The translations under genes and the position numbers were made by a program. From Papilionanthe hookeriana x Papilionanthe teres (taxonomy: Eukaryota; Streptophyta; Magnoliopsida; Asparagales; Orchidaceae): DNA of 64,000 nt. Location: contig CM040422.1 in assembly GCA_022702705.1 (NCBI GenBank), positions 34,061,270 through 34,125,269 on the forward strand, given 5' to 3'. How positions within the stretch are numbered: the first letter of the stretch is position 1; each line of letters starts with the position of its first letter. A model generated the notes under the pieces. The model was not told where the DNA came from and searched no databases. It saw only the letters and a program-made list of their open reading frames with translations. Of this stretch, positions 11,846-23,295 are shown piece by piece.

Positions 11846-13495
11846 GGGCCCGTTTTGGGTGACTTAGCGACATTTTGAAAACGCCGCCGAACTGTTTGTT
11901 TTATTCGTTTGTTCGACATTTTGAAAACTCTGTTTTATATTTATATTAGAAGCAGGTACGTGAGGTAGATCCCGCTGCCACGTCTTTCCATTGCGTTTGG
12001 GGGTTTAATTCCTCCCTCCCGCGCCCTCAGCTCATGATCGTCTCCTTCGTAGTTGGTCCCTCGGCTTGTGGTCGTCTCCTTCATAAGACTGCAGACCGCC
12101 GAACAACGCATGTAAAATGATTTCAATAGAGGCTTCAGCGGAGGCATTTAAAACTCCCCATGTTCCTCATACTTCCCGTACTCCTCAGCCTTAGCATTAT
12201 AGTCGTAGTCCCTGCTGGCAATGTAGTTATAGACATTGAAAGCCTGAATCATCAGCCTCCTGATAAACATTGTTGAGTTCTGTAAGAAGCAACTTTCTTT
12301 ATTCCAATTATGTTCTTTGTTCTTCTTAACAAAACTTTTTTATTTAGCTCAGGATATGTTTGCAAATCTTACAAAGTGTGTGATTTTTCTTATAACGAGC
12401 TTGCAGAAATCTCTTGTTAGTAAGAGTTCTTCCGGATGGAGAAGAAGGAAATGGAGGAGCCATCAAAAAATCATTTTTGTGAAAGGCATGCAACAATGAG
12501 TGATCTTATTTTCTTCAAACCAACTCATTTTTAGCCTTTTTAAATTCTGTTTAAATAATTGTTGTGAATCAGTTCACTCATTTTGCTTTTTGCATTATAA
12601 ACCATCATGCATATATATGATTATGATATTTGATTTAAGTCAACTTCGCGACATTACTACTTGCAGTTCTGCCTTCGCTATTGGATCAACTGAAGCCTTT
12701 CTTGCTCTTGTTCTTTTATGGAGGGGATGCATCTGTTTGGTTCTTAATAGGACTTGCATTACGCTTTGGGTGGTGTTATTGTCAGCGAAAGAGATGTTCA
12801 CACTTGTTTCTTATAGGAATGTGCTAGATTCATTAGAGTTATCATTGATTTATGTTACCTCCAATTTGGTTATCATCATCAGCTCAATTTTATGTTCCCT
12901 TCCAAGTAATTTCAACTTTTTAGTTCGAGTATGGTGTCATCATACATCACGACTTGACTATGAATTAAAAAGTTTTTCTTTGGGTTTTTGTGAGATCAAA
13001 GAAGAGTTTTAGAAACTTTCAAGTGCTCATACTCCAATTTGAGAAGAGGACAAATATGATTACATATAGCTTTGGCTCTTGACATTAAAATACTTACTTT
13101 ATTTTTGAATGTTATTTGAATGTTATTATGTGTTATCATATTAGAAGTTAACAAAACATTCTATTGATTACATGTAGCTTCACTTGAAAATTTTTTATGA
13201 ATGTAAATGTTAGCTAGAACAAGAAAATTTAGGATCACTAAATGAAAAATGATTTTTTTGAAAAAGGCAACATAGTCATTATAACTATCAAATATATAGT
13301 CATGACAGTTCTGTTGCAAACATCATAACTGCACAGGGACAAAATGATCATTTATTTAGAAACAACTGCAAATCATCTGTTTTTCAAACGCACAAACCAA
13401 ACAACCAGCCAAACTTATTCGGATCAACTACGGATCGCGAGCTATCGAGATACACTCGCTTATCTAGATAGCACGCAATCGCCCCAAATAGACCC
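11846..13495. mobile_element. PIF-like non-autonomous transposon, 1.65 kb
   Basis: Left end GGGCCCGTTTTGGGTGAC and right end (read inward on the other strand) GGGTCTATTTGGGGCGAT agree at 12 of 18 positions and fit GGGYCYRTTTKGGG-type PIF/Harbinger ends. TAA occurs directly outside both ends (11843-11845 and 13496-13498), the 3-bp target duplication of that superfamily. No transposase motif is visible inside. The interior has a GC-richer left part (11950-12250) and an AT-rich right part. An open frame of 170 codons at 12500-13012 (plus) shows no recognised domain and unremarkable composition. Confidence 0.7.
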
Positions 13496-13498
13496 TAA

Positions 13499-15593
13499 GT
13501 CTATCTCGTCGTGAAGGTAGTTGACCCAACACGTCCTGAAATCTCCGGTTAACAATCCGTGAATTGCATCATTCACGAGAACCTCAGTAGCTCTAAAGTC
13601 AAAGGAATGAAACTCTATCCTATGACTATCAGTTGGAACTCCAAGAGATGAAACTTATACCCGCCGAAGTGACGAGGATGCCTCAAGAAAAGAAGAGAAT
13701 GGGAGTTTCAGCTACCAAGTTTTAAACGCCCCAAACAAAAGGACTTACACCCCGTATAGTTTGGGGAGCCTTCTAACACCCTAGGCGCGCTAAACAACCA
13801 CCTTTATAGAAAAAGTATGCCGGGTTAGTCGGGTTGGAGAAGCACAGAGACTTCTCCTTAGGACTTGCAAATAGGAATGCAATTATTTAGAGTGGTCATT
13901 AATCATTGTGGAGGCCTTATTAAATTACTTGAGTTATGACCATGCTATGTAACTCATTTAAAATTTGGCCCGAAGGCCATGCAGGAAAGTAGAAGTGCAG
14001 TTTCAAAGTTATGAATATTTTAAAACTAAATTTTAATTATCTTCAATATTTTATTAGAATTTTTAAGTAGAAAAAATTTAAGTCCTAATAAGCCTATAGT
14101 GCATCGTGAAATCCTAAATCACAGAAAGAAACAAGGAAAACATTCAAGCATACTTGTATGCAATAAGACAGAAAAATAAGTCAAATCAAATAATAAAAAG
14201 GCCGGTGTCGCTAGATCGATAATATATCCCAGAAAAGAAAAAAAGTGGCTGGACTCTGCATATACATGTCCCGTCCTAATTCTATACATCAATATTAAAT
14301 GCAGAATTAAGATACGGGACACGAGTATTTGCTCCTAGTCCCCTCTATATGGTTCTCATGCCAAACGCTTTGGAATCCATGCATGTATCTTATTTCTGTT
14401 ACCTGACTCTCCTAGACTCTAAAAGTACATAAGAAAAGAAAAAACTTAATCCTGCATGAAAATAAATGTTAGTGGAGAAGCTCACATGCAACGTATATAA
14501 CAAGTCGTGTCTTAAAGATAGGGGGGCTAAATAGCACCTACAAGCAAAAGAATCAGAAATCATCATATGTTCCCCCATAACGGTACCTGCGTGTGCATAT
14601 AGAGGCACGGCTTCCTGCAGAAGAACACCTTAACATACTACCATACATATCAAACATACAGGCACACCAAAAACACAGAAAAAAGCATGCTCGGCTAGAG
14701 CAACCAATCCAGCAGAGAACAATCACCAGGCATAAAAAAACCTACCTAGCACCCTAGATACTAGCCTAGCACACCATCTGATGAACAATGTCTTAACCTA
14801 GTACTTAGGTGCACGGGGTAAGTCTCCGGCTACTGTATGATTTTGACAGTGTCGTCACGCCACCCCGCCCTAAAAATTCACTGGATATAAAGCTCGTCAC
14901 AAGAAGATGTGTGACATTTAAAAGAGGTGGCCTTACATATGTCCTAGCTTACATAGTTTTAAAAGTAGGTGGATAATACTAATAATAGTGAAAATATCCA
15001 TTTTATACTTTTAAAGTAGCAGACCTATGATTGGGGACCGTAATGCATTTGACGCATGTTAGAACCCTTGGATCATTAACACAATCATACAGTTTGTTGC
15101 TCGTGATACAGAAACTCGCACTACTCGTGGAGGCATCCTCACGAGAAGTGCTTGTTTGAGTATCACGACCAACAAATATGTCACTCTCTTAATGAGTAGG
15201 ACAAGCCATCGAGGCCAATGGGCAAGCATGAAGACATGCGAGAAGCCCATATTGTGACTGCTCGACCGAAGTGCAGACCAATCACAACGGGCGCCCAAAA
15301 GGGCGAACACATATCATGCAAATGAGTGCAATGATGCTACATGTAACATGACCCACACAAACAAGATGTATCAGTAAGAACATGCTACCTATGAAGAGGA
15401 ATTACACCTGCTCGGGGACTCGGGGCGCCATGCAACTAGCAGACACCGGCTACAAGCGAGTTTGCATGAGCAGATGAATACCTATAAAAAGGATTCACAC
15501 CTTACCCAAGAGGTACTCACTGAGGACACATACAAACATGCAAGATATGCAACAAGCATATTATAGGAGTACACCAAAGTGGTGAGGGTGAGT
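13499..15593. other. unassigned, possibly decayed retroelement
   Basis: No intact gene or recognised domain on either strand. The sequence is moderately GC-rich with pieces that read like old LTR sequence (for example 14840-14885, GTCGTCACGCCACCCCGCCC), but no paired LTR, PBS or polypurine tract was found. Confidence 0.3.
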
Positions 15594-15816
15594 ATTTCGT
15601 GAAGGCAGTGACTCAGAAATAACAAGCATGCCATGGAAGCAGGGGCCTAAAAGATGGTTATGTCGAGGAGGCGGTGACCTAGAGGTGGGCATGCCGTGGC
15701 GGCAGCGGCCCGAGGAAATAGGTATGCCAATGAGGCAGTGACCTGGAGGTGGGCATGTCGTGGTGGCAACGACCCGAACAAATGAGTATGCCGAGGAGGT
15801 AGTGACCCGAAGGTGT
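15594..15816. repeat. 64-bp minisatellite, 3.5 copies
   Basis: Units start at 15594, 15660, 15724 and 15788, the last one partial. Each reads ATG-CCGAGGAGGCAGTGACC, then AGGTGGGCATGCCGTGG, then GGCAGCGGCCCGA, with substitutions. The first unit is 66 bp and more diverged. Open frames on the minus strand with repeated LGSLPPRH-like segments are the translated repeat. Confidence 0.85.
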
Positions 15817-15904
15817 GATAATTCTCACAAGGGAGGACCACATAAGTGCAGTGCAAGTGCAAATGCAAACACACAAGATATGGTGCAACATGGAATCAGA
15901 TGCA

Positions 15905-16160
15905 AAAGCACACAAATATGGAAGTGATCGGTCGACCAAATTATGATCGTCGATCGGATCGAAGTAGTGGGTGGATCAGTTCGGAGTAACCAATTCGATT
16001 CAAAGGATGGATGGTCGACTCCGGACAGTCGATCGAACCCAAAGTGGTTGACCGACACTTAAGCGGTTGATCAAACCTAAAAAATAGGGTGATCCACACG
16101 GGACGACCGATCAAACCCAGAGGAGGATCGGGGATCGGTCTAGGGCAGCAGATCAACCTG
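15905..16160. repeat. irregular GATCGG/CGATCGA-rich block
   Basis: Short GATCGATCGG, GGTCGACC and GATCAAACC motifs recur irregularly, several of them palindromic. There is no fixed period and no coding sense. Confidence 0.5.
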
Positions 16161-17754
16161 AAGTGCTCACACACCAACGCGTATGATATGTAACAAATGT
16201 CCACATGCAAAAATGCAAGATGGAGCATGCACATGTAACACAACCTCGACGCTCGACTGCACATCGAACTTGACCTAACGGCTCAACGTAGGTAACTAGG
16301 GTTGTAGCTCTTGGATTTGCGGCCTCGCCGCCTCTAGCTTTGGTGTGGCTATGTGGAGGGTTACCCCCTCTGATTTCTTGTAGGGGAAACTCGCCACTGT
16401 TTGCAGAGCGGACTAGATACAAAACTTTTTATGCTCTATGAACGCCTACGATCTTATAAGACGGACTAGCTAAAAGGTTTTTTCTGTCTTCTAAGATCGA
16501 ACTCAACAAACTTCTAGAAAGAAAGTTGGGAGCGCCAAAGCCGTGAGAAATTGAGATTCCGACCCGGCATGATTAGATCTAAGGCTCAAAACAGGGAATC
16601 ACTCGACTTTTTATAGGACTTGGCCAACACATAAGATTCTTAATCTAGTGGTTCCTCTAAGAATTGCAACGATTCATCACATATGTTGATCGGCCGGTCA
16701 ACACATGTCTGGCACCTGGGCGATCGAGCCGACGTGCCTAGACTGAATTAAACCTAGGGCCGGCTAAGGGCTAAGGAAATTAGACCACCGTGACGGTTGC
16801 GGACGCGCTTTCTTTATCCTGAAGGAGAGCCTAGGTTTCCGTGCTCCGATGAACTTTCCCCACTGCTTGTTCCAAGGCATCTGTGTCTGGTCCGCGCGCC
16901 GACATACCTCACTGCGAACCATTCAAACGAATGAAGACAATAGCTAGTGAGGTATACAAGGTATATAAAATATATGATCATAGCATACAAAAATGCGACC
17001 AAACATACCTTCATGGGAGGGGTTAGATGCATTGAAATATGCTTGAATTTATCCCGCAAGGAATCACAAATATTTTGTGTGTGGGTTCAAAACAACCAGG
17101 TCATCCTTTTTTTGTGCTTGCAAATCACAAGCGATCCCCACTTTTAATGTTTTGCAAAATCACAGAAGATTTACACATTTCCTTTTATGCTTGCACAAAT
17201 AAAAACAAACGATCCAAACTAGTTAACATCTATGGATCAAAATCTTTGCATCGTGCAATAGATTTAGACCAGGATTTTACCTAAGTTTTCGCGCTTCGGT
17301 TCGCCTCCATTTCTTCGGGTAGAAGGTCGACAAGGGCATGCCGAAGGAGAGAATCAGGAAGAGGTGAGGTGCGGCGCTAGCTAGGGCACGTGAGGATCCT
17401 CGACAAGGAGGTCCGGCGAGAGGGCTTCCTGACGACATCGTGGCTGGCCTAGAGGGAGGTGAGGCTGGCCGACATTAGTCACGTGAGGAGAAGGCATATC
17501 GGCTAGGGTTCGCATATCGAGCTTGGAGAAAGGCAGCGTGGAGAGGGATGCCGATAACTTTTGGGTTCGCAGGCAAGTGGGGCGGCCGACGTGGCTCGAG
17601 CGCTTTGAAGGAGCGGGCCTAGGGTTTTCGCGAGGTTGGCGGCTGTAGGTATCGCGAATCTCAACTGATAGGGGAGAGAGGCGTAGTTTTTTTATAGGGC
17701 ATTTTACTTCTTTTTATTATATAATAATATTATTTTTTTATTATTATAATTATC
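16161..17754. other. unassigned, with GC-rich patch 17300-17660
   Basis: No recognised protein. 17300-17660 is purine-rich and GC-rich (GAGG, GCCGA motifs) and ends in an AT-rich (ATT)n-like stretch at 17700-17750. It could be an old LTR or gene edge; nothing decisive is visible. Confidence 0.3.
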
Positions 17755-19130
17755 ATTCACACATTATTGACCTGAACGCGACACCGAGATAAAATGAGCG
17801 TCCCCTTAAGTAAAATCAACGTTTCGGAGACACACGTCCGTTTCATCATCCGGAGTTGTTCAGACTCTTTTTTGACGATCGAGCTAAAAAATTATATTGC
17901 GCATTTTTACCCCGCCCGCGGAGCTGTAGAGAAATAAACATCATTCCCAAGCAAAATTGATGTTCTGTACATGGTCGCGTAGTCGGTTTCATCATCCAGA
18001 GTCGTTCGGGCGTCTTTCTGATGATCAAAACAAAAACGATAATTTGCACTTTTTTATCTTGTACTTGAAGCAGTAGCGATATGGACGCTCTCCCTAGGTA
18101 ATGCCAACGTTCCAGACATATTCACATGGTCCATTTTGTAGTCCAGGGTCATTCAAACATGTTCGCCGGTGAACGGGCCCAATTTGAGCTATTTTCGCAA
18201 GTGACACGACGAATGAAACCCGCTAGCCCGACCGAAGCCACTCGACAAGTGACATGCTAACTTGCCTTCGCCGAAGTGAAAGCTAGAGTCTATCAGAATG
18301 ACCCTGGCTGCGTGCCCCTCAACACGCGTCGAAAGGTCTCAAATGGATTTCTTGAGTTATGGGTAACTTATTTGCATAAAGTACGACCCTAATGCGCTCA
18401 AGTGGTCACCCCACACATGTGACATCAAAAATTGATGCCAACTGAGATGTTATGACATTATAAATATAGTAACAAAGATGATTTTTTGCGTCATCAAAGT
18501 AATGGTATGTTGACCTAATTTTGATGTTTCCTTTTTTTCTCTCCTTAAAGCTTAGGATATTGCCTTAGGATTTTTCTAATTTATTATCCTAGATAACTAG
18601 AAATGGGTCCATGCCAACTAGAAATTCAAGTCACTTCTTAACTCTTTGTAGCTCATATGGATGGTTTCAAATCATCGATAGTTAGTCGAGTCGATTAAAA
18701 TCAACATATTAAAACTCAAGTCGAGTACCCATAAGAATTTGAAAAGCATTGGAAGATTCCCGATGACTTGCATATCCTTCACCATCAATTAAAATATAAA
18801 TTAGTTCCAAAATAATGGAACACGAACCAAAATTCAAAGAAAATTAAATTTGACGCATTTTTACCTGAGCATCGACAAACTTATCAAAAAGATCCTGAAT
18901 GACAGAACGAACCACGCGAGTATGTTCGGAACGTCGATTTTAGCCGGAAAGAACACTCATGTTGCTTGGGTTCCTTGCACGTGAAAAATACGCTAATTAT
19001 CACTTGAATTTGGCATAATCGTATATGAGGTTATCCAAACAACCCTGAATGACAAAACGGATCGCACGAGTGCGTCCGGAACATCGATTTTAGCTAGGGA
19101 GGACACTCACATTGATAGAATTCCAAGGAC
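17755..19130. mobile_element. CACTA-like non-autonomous remnant with subterminal repeats
   Basis: Left block: three diverged direct repeats of about 130-140 bp (from about 17765, 17900 and 18050), each containing a CAACGTT-like core, CCGTTTCATCATCC(A/G)GAG and a TTGC-CA-TTTTT tail. Right block (18845-19130): two repeats with CTGAATGACA-AACG and GGAACRTCGATTTTAGC, which read as the reverse complement of the left units. Direct repeats at each end, inverted between ends, are the hallmark of CACTA subterminal regions. A short TNP2-like remnant lies between them at 18448-18500. CACTA/TAGTG termini were not found. Confidence 0.6.
18448..18500 (+). pseudogene. TNP2 transposase remnant, ~50 bp
   Basis: The sequence ATTATAAATATAGTAACAAAGATG and the following TGCGTCATCAAAGTAATGG is nearly the same as 38474-38526, inside the TNP2 pseudogene, where it encodes the NKDGFLRHPSDGE-type block. 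It links this element to the CACTA superfamily. Confidence 0.6.
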
Positions 19131-19293
19131 AAATAAATCACACACAAATTAACACTTTTAAATAATAATAATAATAATGTTAAAATCAGAAAATCTTAAA
19201 AAAAACACATCTCTCTTTTCCCGTGAACTCACTAAACAAGAATATTTTTTATGCTCTCTCTCTCCCTCTCTCTCTCTCCCGCTCCCTCCTTCC
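19131..19293. other. flank of Mutator-like element, CT microsatellite
   Basis: An (AAT)n-like stretch at 19165-19180 and (CT)n at 19255-19280, directly outside the 9-bp target duplication. No gene. Confidence 0.6.
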
Positions 19294-19302
19294 CTGTGAA
19301 AG
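19294..19302. repeat. left 9-bp target site duplication of the Mutator-like element
   Basis: CTGTGAAAG, identical to 34551-34559. Nine bases is the standard target duplication length of Mutator-like elements. Confidence 0.75.
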
Positions 19303-19426
19303 GGAAAATTTTTTCATCAGGACTCCGCACGTACCTCTATGTGCGGAGTCCAATTATACGCCGCCACGTGGCATCCCGCCACGTATGATGCCACATGGCG
19401 TTTTGGGTCCCACTCAGGAAATAAAA
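19303..19426 (+). repeat. left terminal inverted repeat of the MULE, two hairpins
   Basis: Inverted copy of 34425-34550, differing at a handful of positions by eye. It contains two stem-loops: GGACTCCGCAC with GTGCGGAGTCC (11-bp stem), and CGCCACGTGGCATC with GATGCCACATGGCG (13 of 14 paired). Homology to the right end stops near 19426, just before the Athila junction, so the inner part of this repeat is lost. Confidence 0.75.
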
Positions 19427-19439
19427 CCCATCTTATAAG

Positions 19440-19934
19440 TCTAGGTTTAGAATCCTTCTTAGATATGAGATATTTAATAGCAGAATGATCAGTATGAACT
19501 ATGCATTTAGTACCAAAAAGATAAGGTCTAAATTTATCAAAGACATATACTATAGCTAGAAGCTCTTTCTTAGTGGTAGTGTAATTTCTTTGTGTTTCAG
19601 TGAGAGTTTTACTAGCATAATATACAACTTTGAAAATTTTCTCATATTTTTGTCCTAATACGACTCAATTGCAAAATCACTTGCATCACACATTAATTCA
19701 AAAGATTTATTCCAATCGAGTGCAACAATAATAGAGTGCGGTTATTAATTTTTCTTTTAGAATATTAAAAACATTAATACATTCTTCATTAAATTCAAAT
19801 TGTGCATCTTTTTCTAATAAATGACAAAGAGGTTTAGCAATTTTAGAAAAATCCTTTATATATCTTCTATAAAATCCAAGCATGTACCTGAAAACTTCTC
19901 ACATCGATAATGATAGTAGGTAGTTGCAATTCAA
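19440..19934 (-). pseudogene. RNase H of Athila #1, cut at the MULE junction
   Basis: Reading minus, the segment passes through the YAFDKF..YLFGTKCIVHTDHSA region and ends at KKDSKPRL near 19440. The element stops here; the next bases belong to the Mutator-like terminal repeat. Several frame changes. Confidence 0.75.
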
Positions 19935-20970
19935 CAATAATTTTCACTTTTGCTCGATCTACTTCCATCCCTTTTCGTGATACTTTGTATCCAAGTACAA
20001 TGCCTTCGTGACCATGAATTGACATTTTTTCAAGTTAAGAACTAAATTTGTTTCTTCGCATCTTTTCGAACTTTGGTATGTTTTCCAAACAAGATTCGAA
20101 AGAAGTTCCAAAGACCGAAAAATCGTCCATGAATATTTTAATTCCTTTGTCAATCAAATCACAAAATATTGACATCATACATCTTTGAAAAGTTGCAGGT
20201 GCATTACATAAACCAAAATGCATTCTTCTAAAAGCAAATGTTCTATAAGGACTTTTAAAAGTTGTCTTTTCTTGGTCCTCAGGAGCAATAAGTAATTGAT
20301 GATAACGTAATATCCATCCGTGAAAACGAAATATGAGTGTCCAGCTAATTTATCAAGCATTTGATCCAAGAAAGGTAAAGGAAAATGATCCTTTCTAGTG
20401 ACTTTTTTTAATTTCCTATAGTCAATACAAATTAGCCATCCAGTAACTTGTCTTGTAGGAATAAGTTTATTTTTATCATTAAAAATGACGAGTTACATAC
20501 TCCTTTCTTCGAACACAATGAATAAAACTTACCATTGATTATCCGAAATAGGATAAATAATACCAACATCTAACCACTTAATAATTTCTTTTTTAACAAC
20601 CTCTTTCATGATAAGATTTAATCGTCTTTGTGATTCTATAGTTGGTTTAAAATTTTCTTCCATTAAAATTCTATGCATGCAAATGGAAGGGCTTATTCCT
20701 CTTATATTAGCAATAGTTCAACTAAAAGCTTTCTTATAATTCTTTAACACACCTATTAGTTTTTCTTCTTGATATGTACTAAGTTCAGAAGAAATAATAA
20801 CAGGTAAAGTAAACGAATTTCCAAGAAACGCATATTTTAAATGGGAAGGTAACATTTTTAATTCCAGTTCAGGGGTTTTTTCAATTGACGGTAAAAGTAT
20901 ATCATTTTGAGTTATGTCTAAAGTTTCCCAATTATCTTTTATAAAATAAGTCACTTCTTCTTCCACAACT
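19935..20970 (-). pseudogene. Athila reverse transcriptase, frameshifted
   Basis: Copies RNA into DNA. An upstream linker (20966-20718) has LPSHLKYAFLGNSFTLPVIIS. RT landmarks follow in several frames: FLDQMLDKLAGHSYF (20370), then MHFGLCNAPATFQRCMMSI (20223) and FMDDFSVFG (about 20120). The last is the catalytic box in the FMDD form used by Athila. NLVLNLKKCQFMV follows. Frame changes at about 20365, 20220 and 20040 break it. Confidence 0.85.
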
Positions 20971-21129
20971 TCATCTTCATTAGTTTAAAATTCAAATTTT
21001 TCTTCGAAATGACTTTACATTTTCTCGATAATGTTTTTCAATTAAATAATCAATTATATCCATTCGATAACATTTCTCTTTATCGAGTACTTCATTGATT
21101 TAAGAACATTGAATTTAATTTCTTGATCA

Positions 21130-21580
21130 TTAACTCTCATGGTTAGTTCTCCTTGTTGCACATCAATCATAGCTCGTCGGGTAGCTAGAAAAGGTCTCCC
21201 TAAAATAATAGGTATCTCTTTATCTTCTTCCATATCAAGATCTTATGAAATCTACGGGGAAGATAAATTTATCCACTTTAACAAGTACATCCTCTATAAC
21301 TCCTTTAGGATAAGTGATAGATCTATCAGCTAACTGAAGGGTTACAGTGGTGGGAGTAATATCTCCTAAATCTAATCTTCGAAAGATAGAAAATGACATG
21401 AGATTAATACTTGCTCCTAAAACACATAAAGCTTTTCCACAAAATTTTTCTCCAATAAGCACAGGGTATAGTGAAACTTCCGGGATCCTTAAGCTTTTCG
21501 AGTAATTTTTTTGAATTATTAGCACCGCATTCTTCACTTAGTGCAACAGTTTTAAAAGCTTCAAATTTTCGTTTCTTGCT
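21130..21580 (-). pseudogene. Athila aspartic protease, active-site Asp lost
   Basis: Retropepsin-type protease that would cut the polyprotein. The segment has GEKFCGKALCVLGASINLM, where the family has CDLGASINLMP; the catalytic Asp is Val here. Then come VTLQLADRSITYPKGVIEDVLVKVDKF and, in a shifted frame, the GRPFL.T...IDVQ.GELTMRVN block (21140-21235). The lost Asp and the frame change near 21235 make it non-functional. Confidence 0.8.
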
Positions 21581-21589
21581 TAAAATATC

Positions 21590-23108
21590 TATCATAAATT
21601 TTGCATAAGTTGGCATTTGTTCCAAAGTTTCAGCAAAAGGTATGTTAATAGTAAGTTTCTTAAAAATTTCAAAGAACTTAGAAAATTGATGATCAAGTTT
21701 CTGTTGTTTAAGTCTTTGAGGAAAGGTGGTGGTGGTTTTTCAACTTCCACATTAACAAGTATAATAGTCTGATCTTCACTAGGAGAGAGAGTTTCTTTAG
21801 GTTTTTCAATCTCTTCAACCTCAATCTCTTTTTCAATTTCATTATGCAATTTTACTTTTAATTCCTTTCCACTTCTAAGTTGCACGTACTTTAACTTGTT
21901 CATGTTCTTTTCCAGCTTTTCTTTGGATTGATTTCAACATTAGTAGGAAGTGTTCCTACTGTGTCCGTTATTAATTAAAGTAGCAATTTGCCCCATTTGA
22001 TTTTCAATATTACGAATAGCAGTATTTTGATTTTGTAATTGATTATTTATTTGCATAATTAATTCTTTTATTGATAATTTTTTCTGTTGATTATTATATC
22101 CAGGAGGTTTATAATTTGAATTAACTCGATTATTCCAATTTCAGATGGGATGAGATTGATTATTACCCCATTGTTGTTGTGAATTATTCCAGTTAAAATT
22201 AGGATGATTTCTCCACCCATGATTATAATAATTTGAATAAGGATTATTTTTACTTGCAAGAGCTTGTAAAATTTCAATAGTTTGAGAATCTTCAATATTA
22301 GCAGAGTTATTATGCGAAATATTAATTGCAAAATTATCTAATTCTTAGACATAGCTGCAACTTGTGAAGCTAAGATAGAAAAGGCTTCATTATCTTGAAT
22401 ACTGGCCATCTTTTTAGGGTTAATCCTTTCGGAAGGCCATTGAAAATTATTATTAGCCATTTCTTCAATTAAAGTGTAAGCTTCTTCAAATGATTTAGAC
22501 ATTAAAGAACCTCCAAGAAGCAGCATCAATAATTGATTTTAAAGATCCAATTAATCAATTATAAAATGTTTGAATAATCAACCAATCGAGTAAAGCATGA
22601 TGAGGACATTTTCTTAATAGTTCTTTAAATCTTTCCCAAGTTTCATATATTGTCTCCCGTCAAATCGACTAAATGAAGTAATATCATTTCTTAATTTAGC
22701 AGCTTTAGAAGGAGAAAAATATTTAGTAAGGAATTTTTGTGCCATTTCGACCTATGTTTTAATAGAACCGGTCGCTAATGAGTTTAACCACACCTTTGCG
22801 TTATCTCTTAAAGAAAAAGGAAAGAGTCTAAGTCTAATAGCCTCATCAGAAACTTTGTTATATTTAAAGGTAGCATAAAGTTCTAAAAAACTAACAAGAT
22901 GTAAATTTGGATCCTCATTTGGTGATCCACCAATTTGATTGTTTTGCACCATTTGAATAATAAACGGTTTAAGTTCAAAAGAATTAGCATCTACATTGGG
23001 TATTTGAATACTACTATGTAGTTCATCAACTGTAGGGTTAGCATAATCCCTTAATGATTTATAAACATTTTGATCATTAAGTTTAATTGGATTTTGTAAA
23101 GTAGCCAT
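21590..23108 (-). pseudogene. gag: Athila gag, frameshifted
   Basis: Encodes the capsid-type polyprotein. From the ATG at 23108, the first 118 codons contain LRDYANPTVDELHSSI, ANSFELKPFIIQMVQNNQ, SPNEDPNLHLVSFLE and IRLRLFPFSLRDNAKVWLNSL, all Athila gag landmarks. A frame break at about 22750 is followed by the FNGL-type segment, MSKSFEEAYTLIEEMANNNFQWPSER (near 22500) and an Asn/Ile-rich spacer (22070-22330). Then comes the QLRSGKEL block and a VEKPPPPF motif (near 21720) that marks the gag-protease linker. At least three frame changes are visible. The order and spacing equal those of the copy at 54.7 kb. Confidence 0.85.
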
Positions 23109-23271
23109 TTCTTAAAATTTTTGAATTTGTTTTCCCTTTTTAATTTTTCTAATTGTTCTTTCCAATTCATAATCTAAAGGTATTAATCCTTCAGAACCAA
23201 ATCTTTGCATAAAACAAGCAATCAATATAAAATTTAACTATTCTATTTCTTTCTTCCTTACTTCCTTTCGA

Positions 23272-23289
23272 TCCCCGGCAACGGCGCCA
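23272..23289 (-). promoter_or_regulatory. primer binding site, tRNA-Asp type, Athila #1
   Basis: TGGCGCCGTTGCCGGGGA on the minus strand, complementary to the 3' end of plant tRNA-Asp(GUC), as in known Athila elements. It starts reverse transcription. Confidence 0.85.
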
Positions 23290-23295
23290 AAAACT

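Noticed and set aside
12500..13012. 170-codon frame inside the PIF-like element
   Set aside because: As a gene it is unsupported: Leu/Ser/Cys-rich, no domain, no partner signals. Recorded only within the element.
19303..19420. Hairpins considered as a Helitron 3' end
   Set aside because: No CTRR terminus, no Rep/helicase gene, and the sequence occurs as an inverted pair with a 9-bp duplication, which Helitrons do not make.
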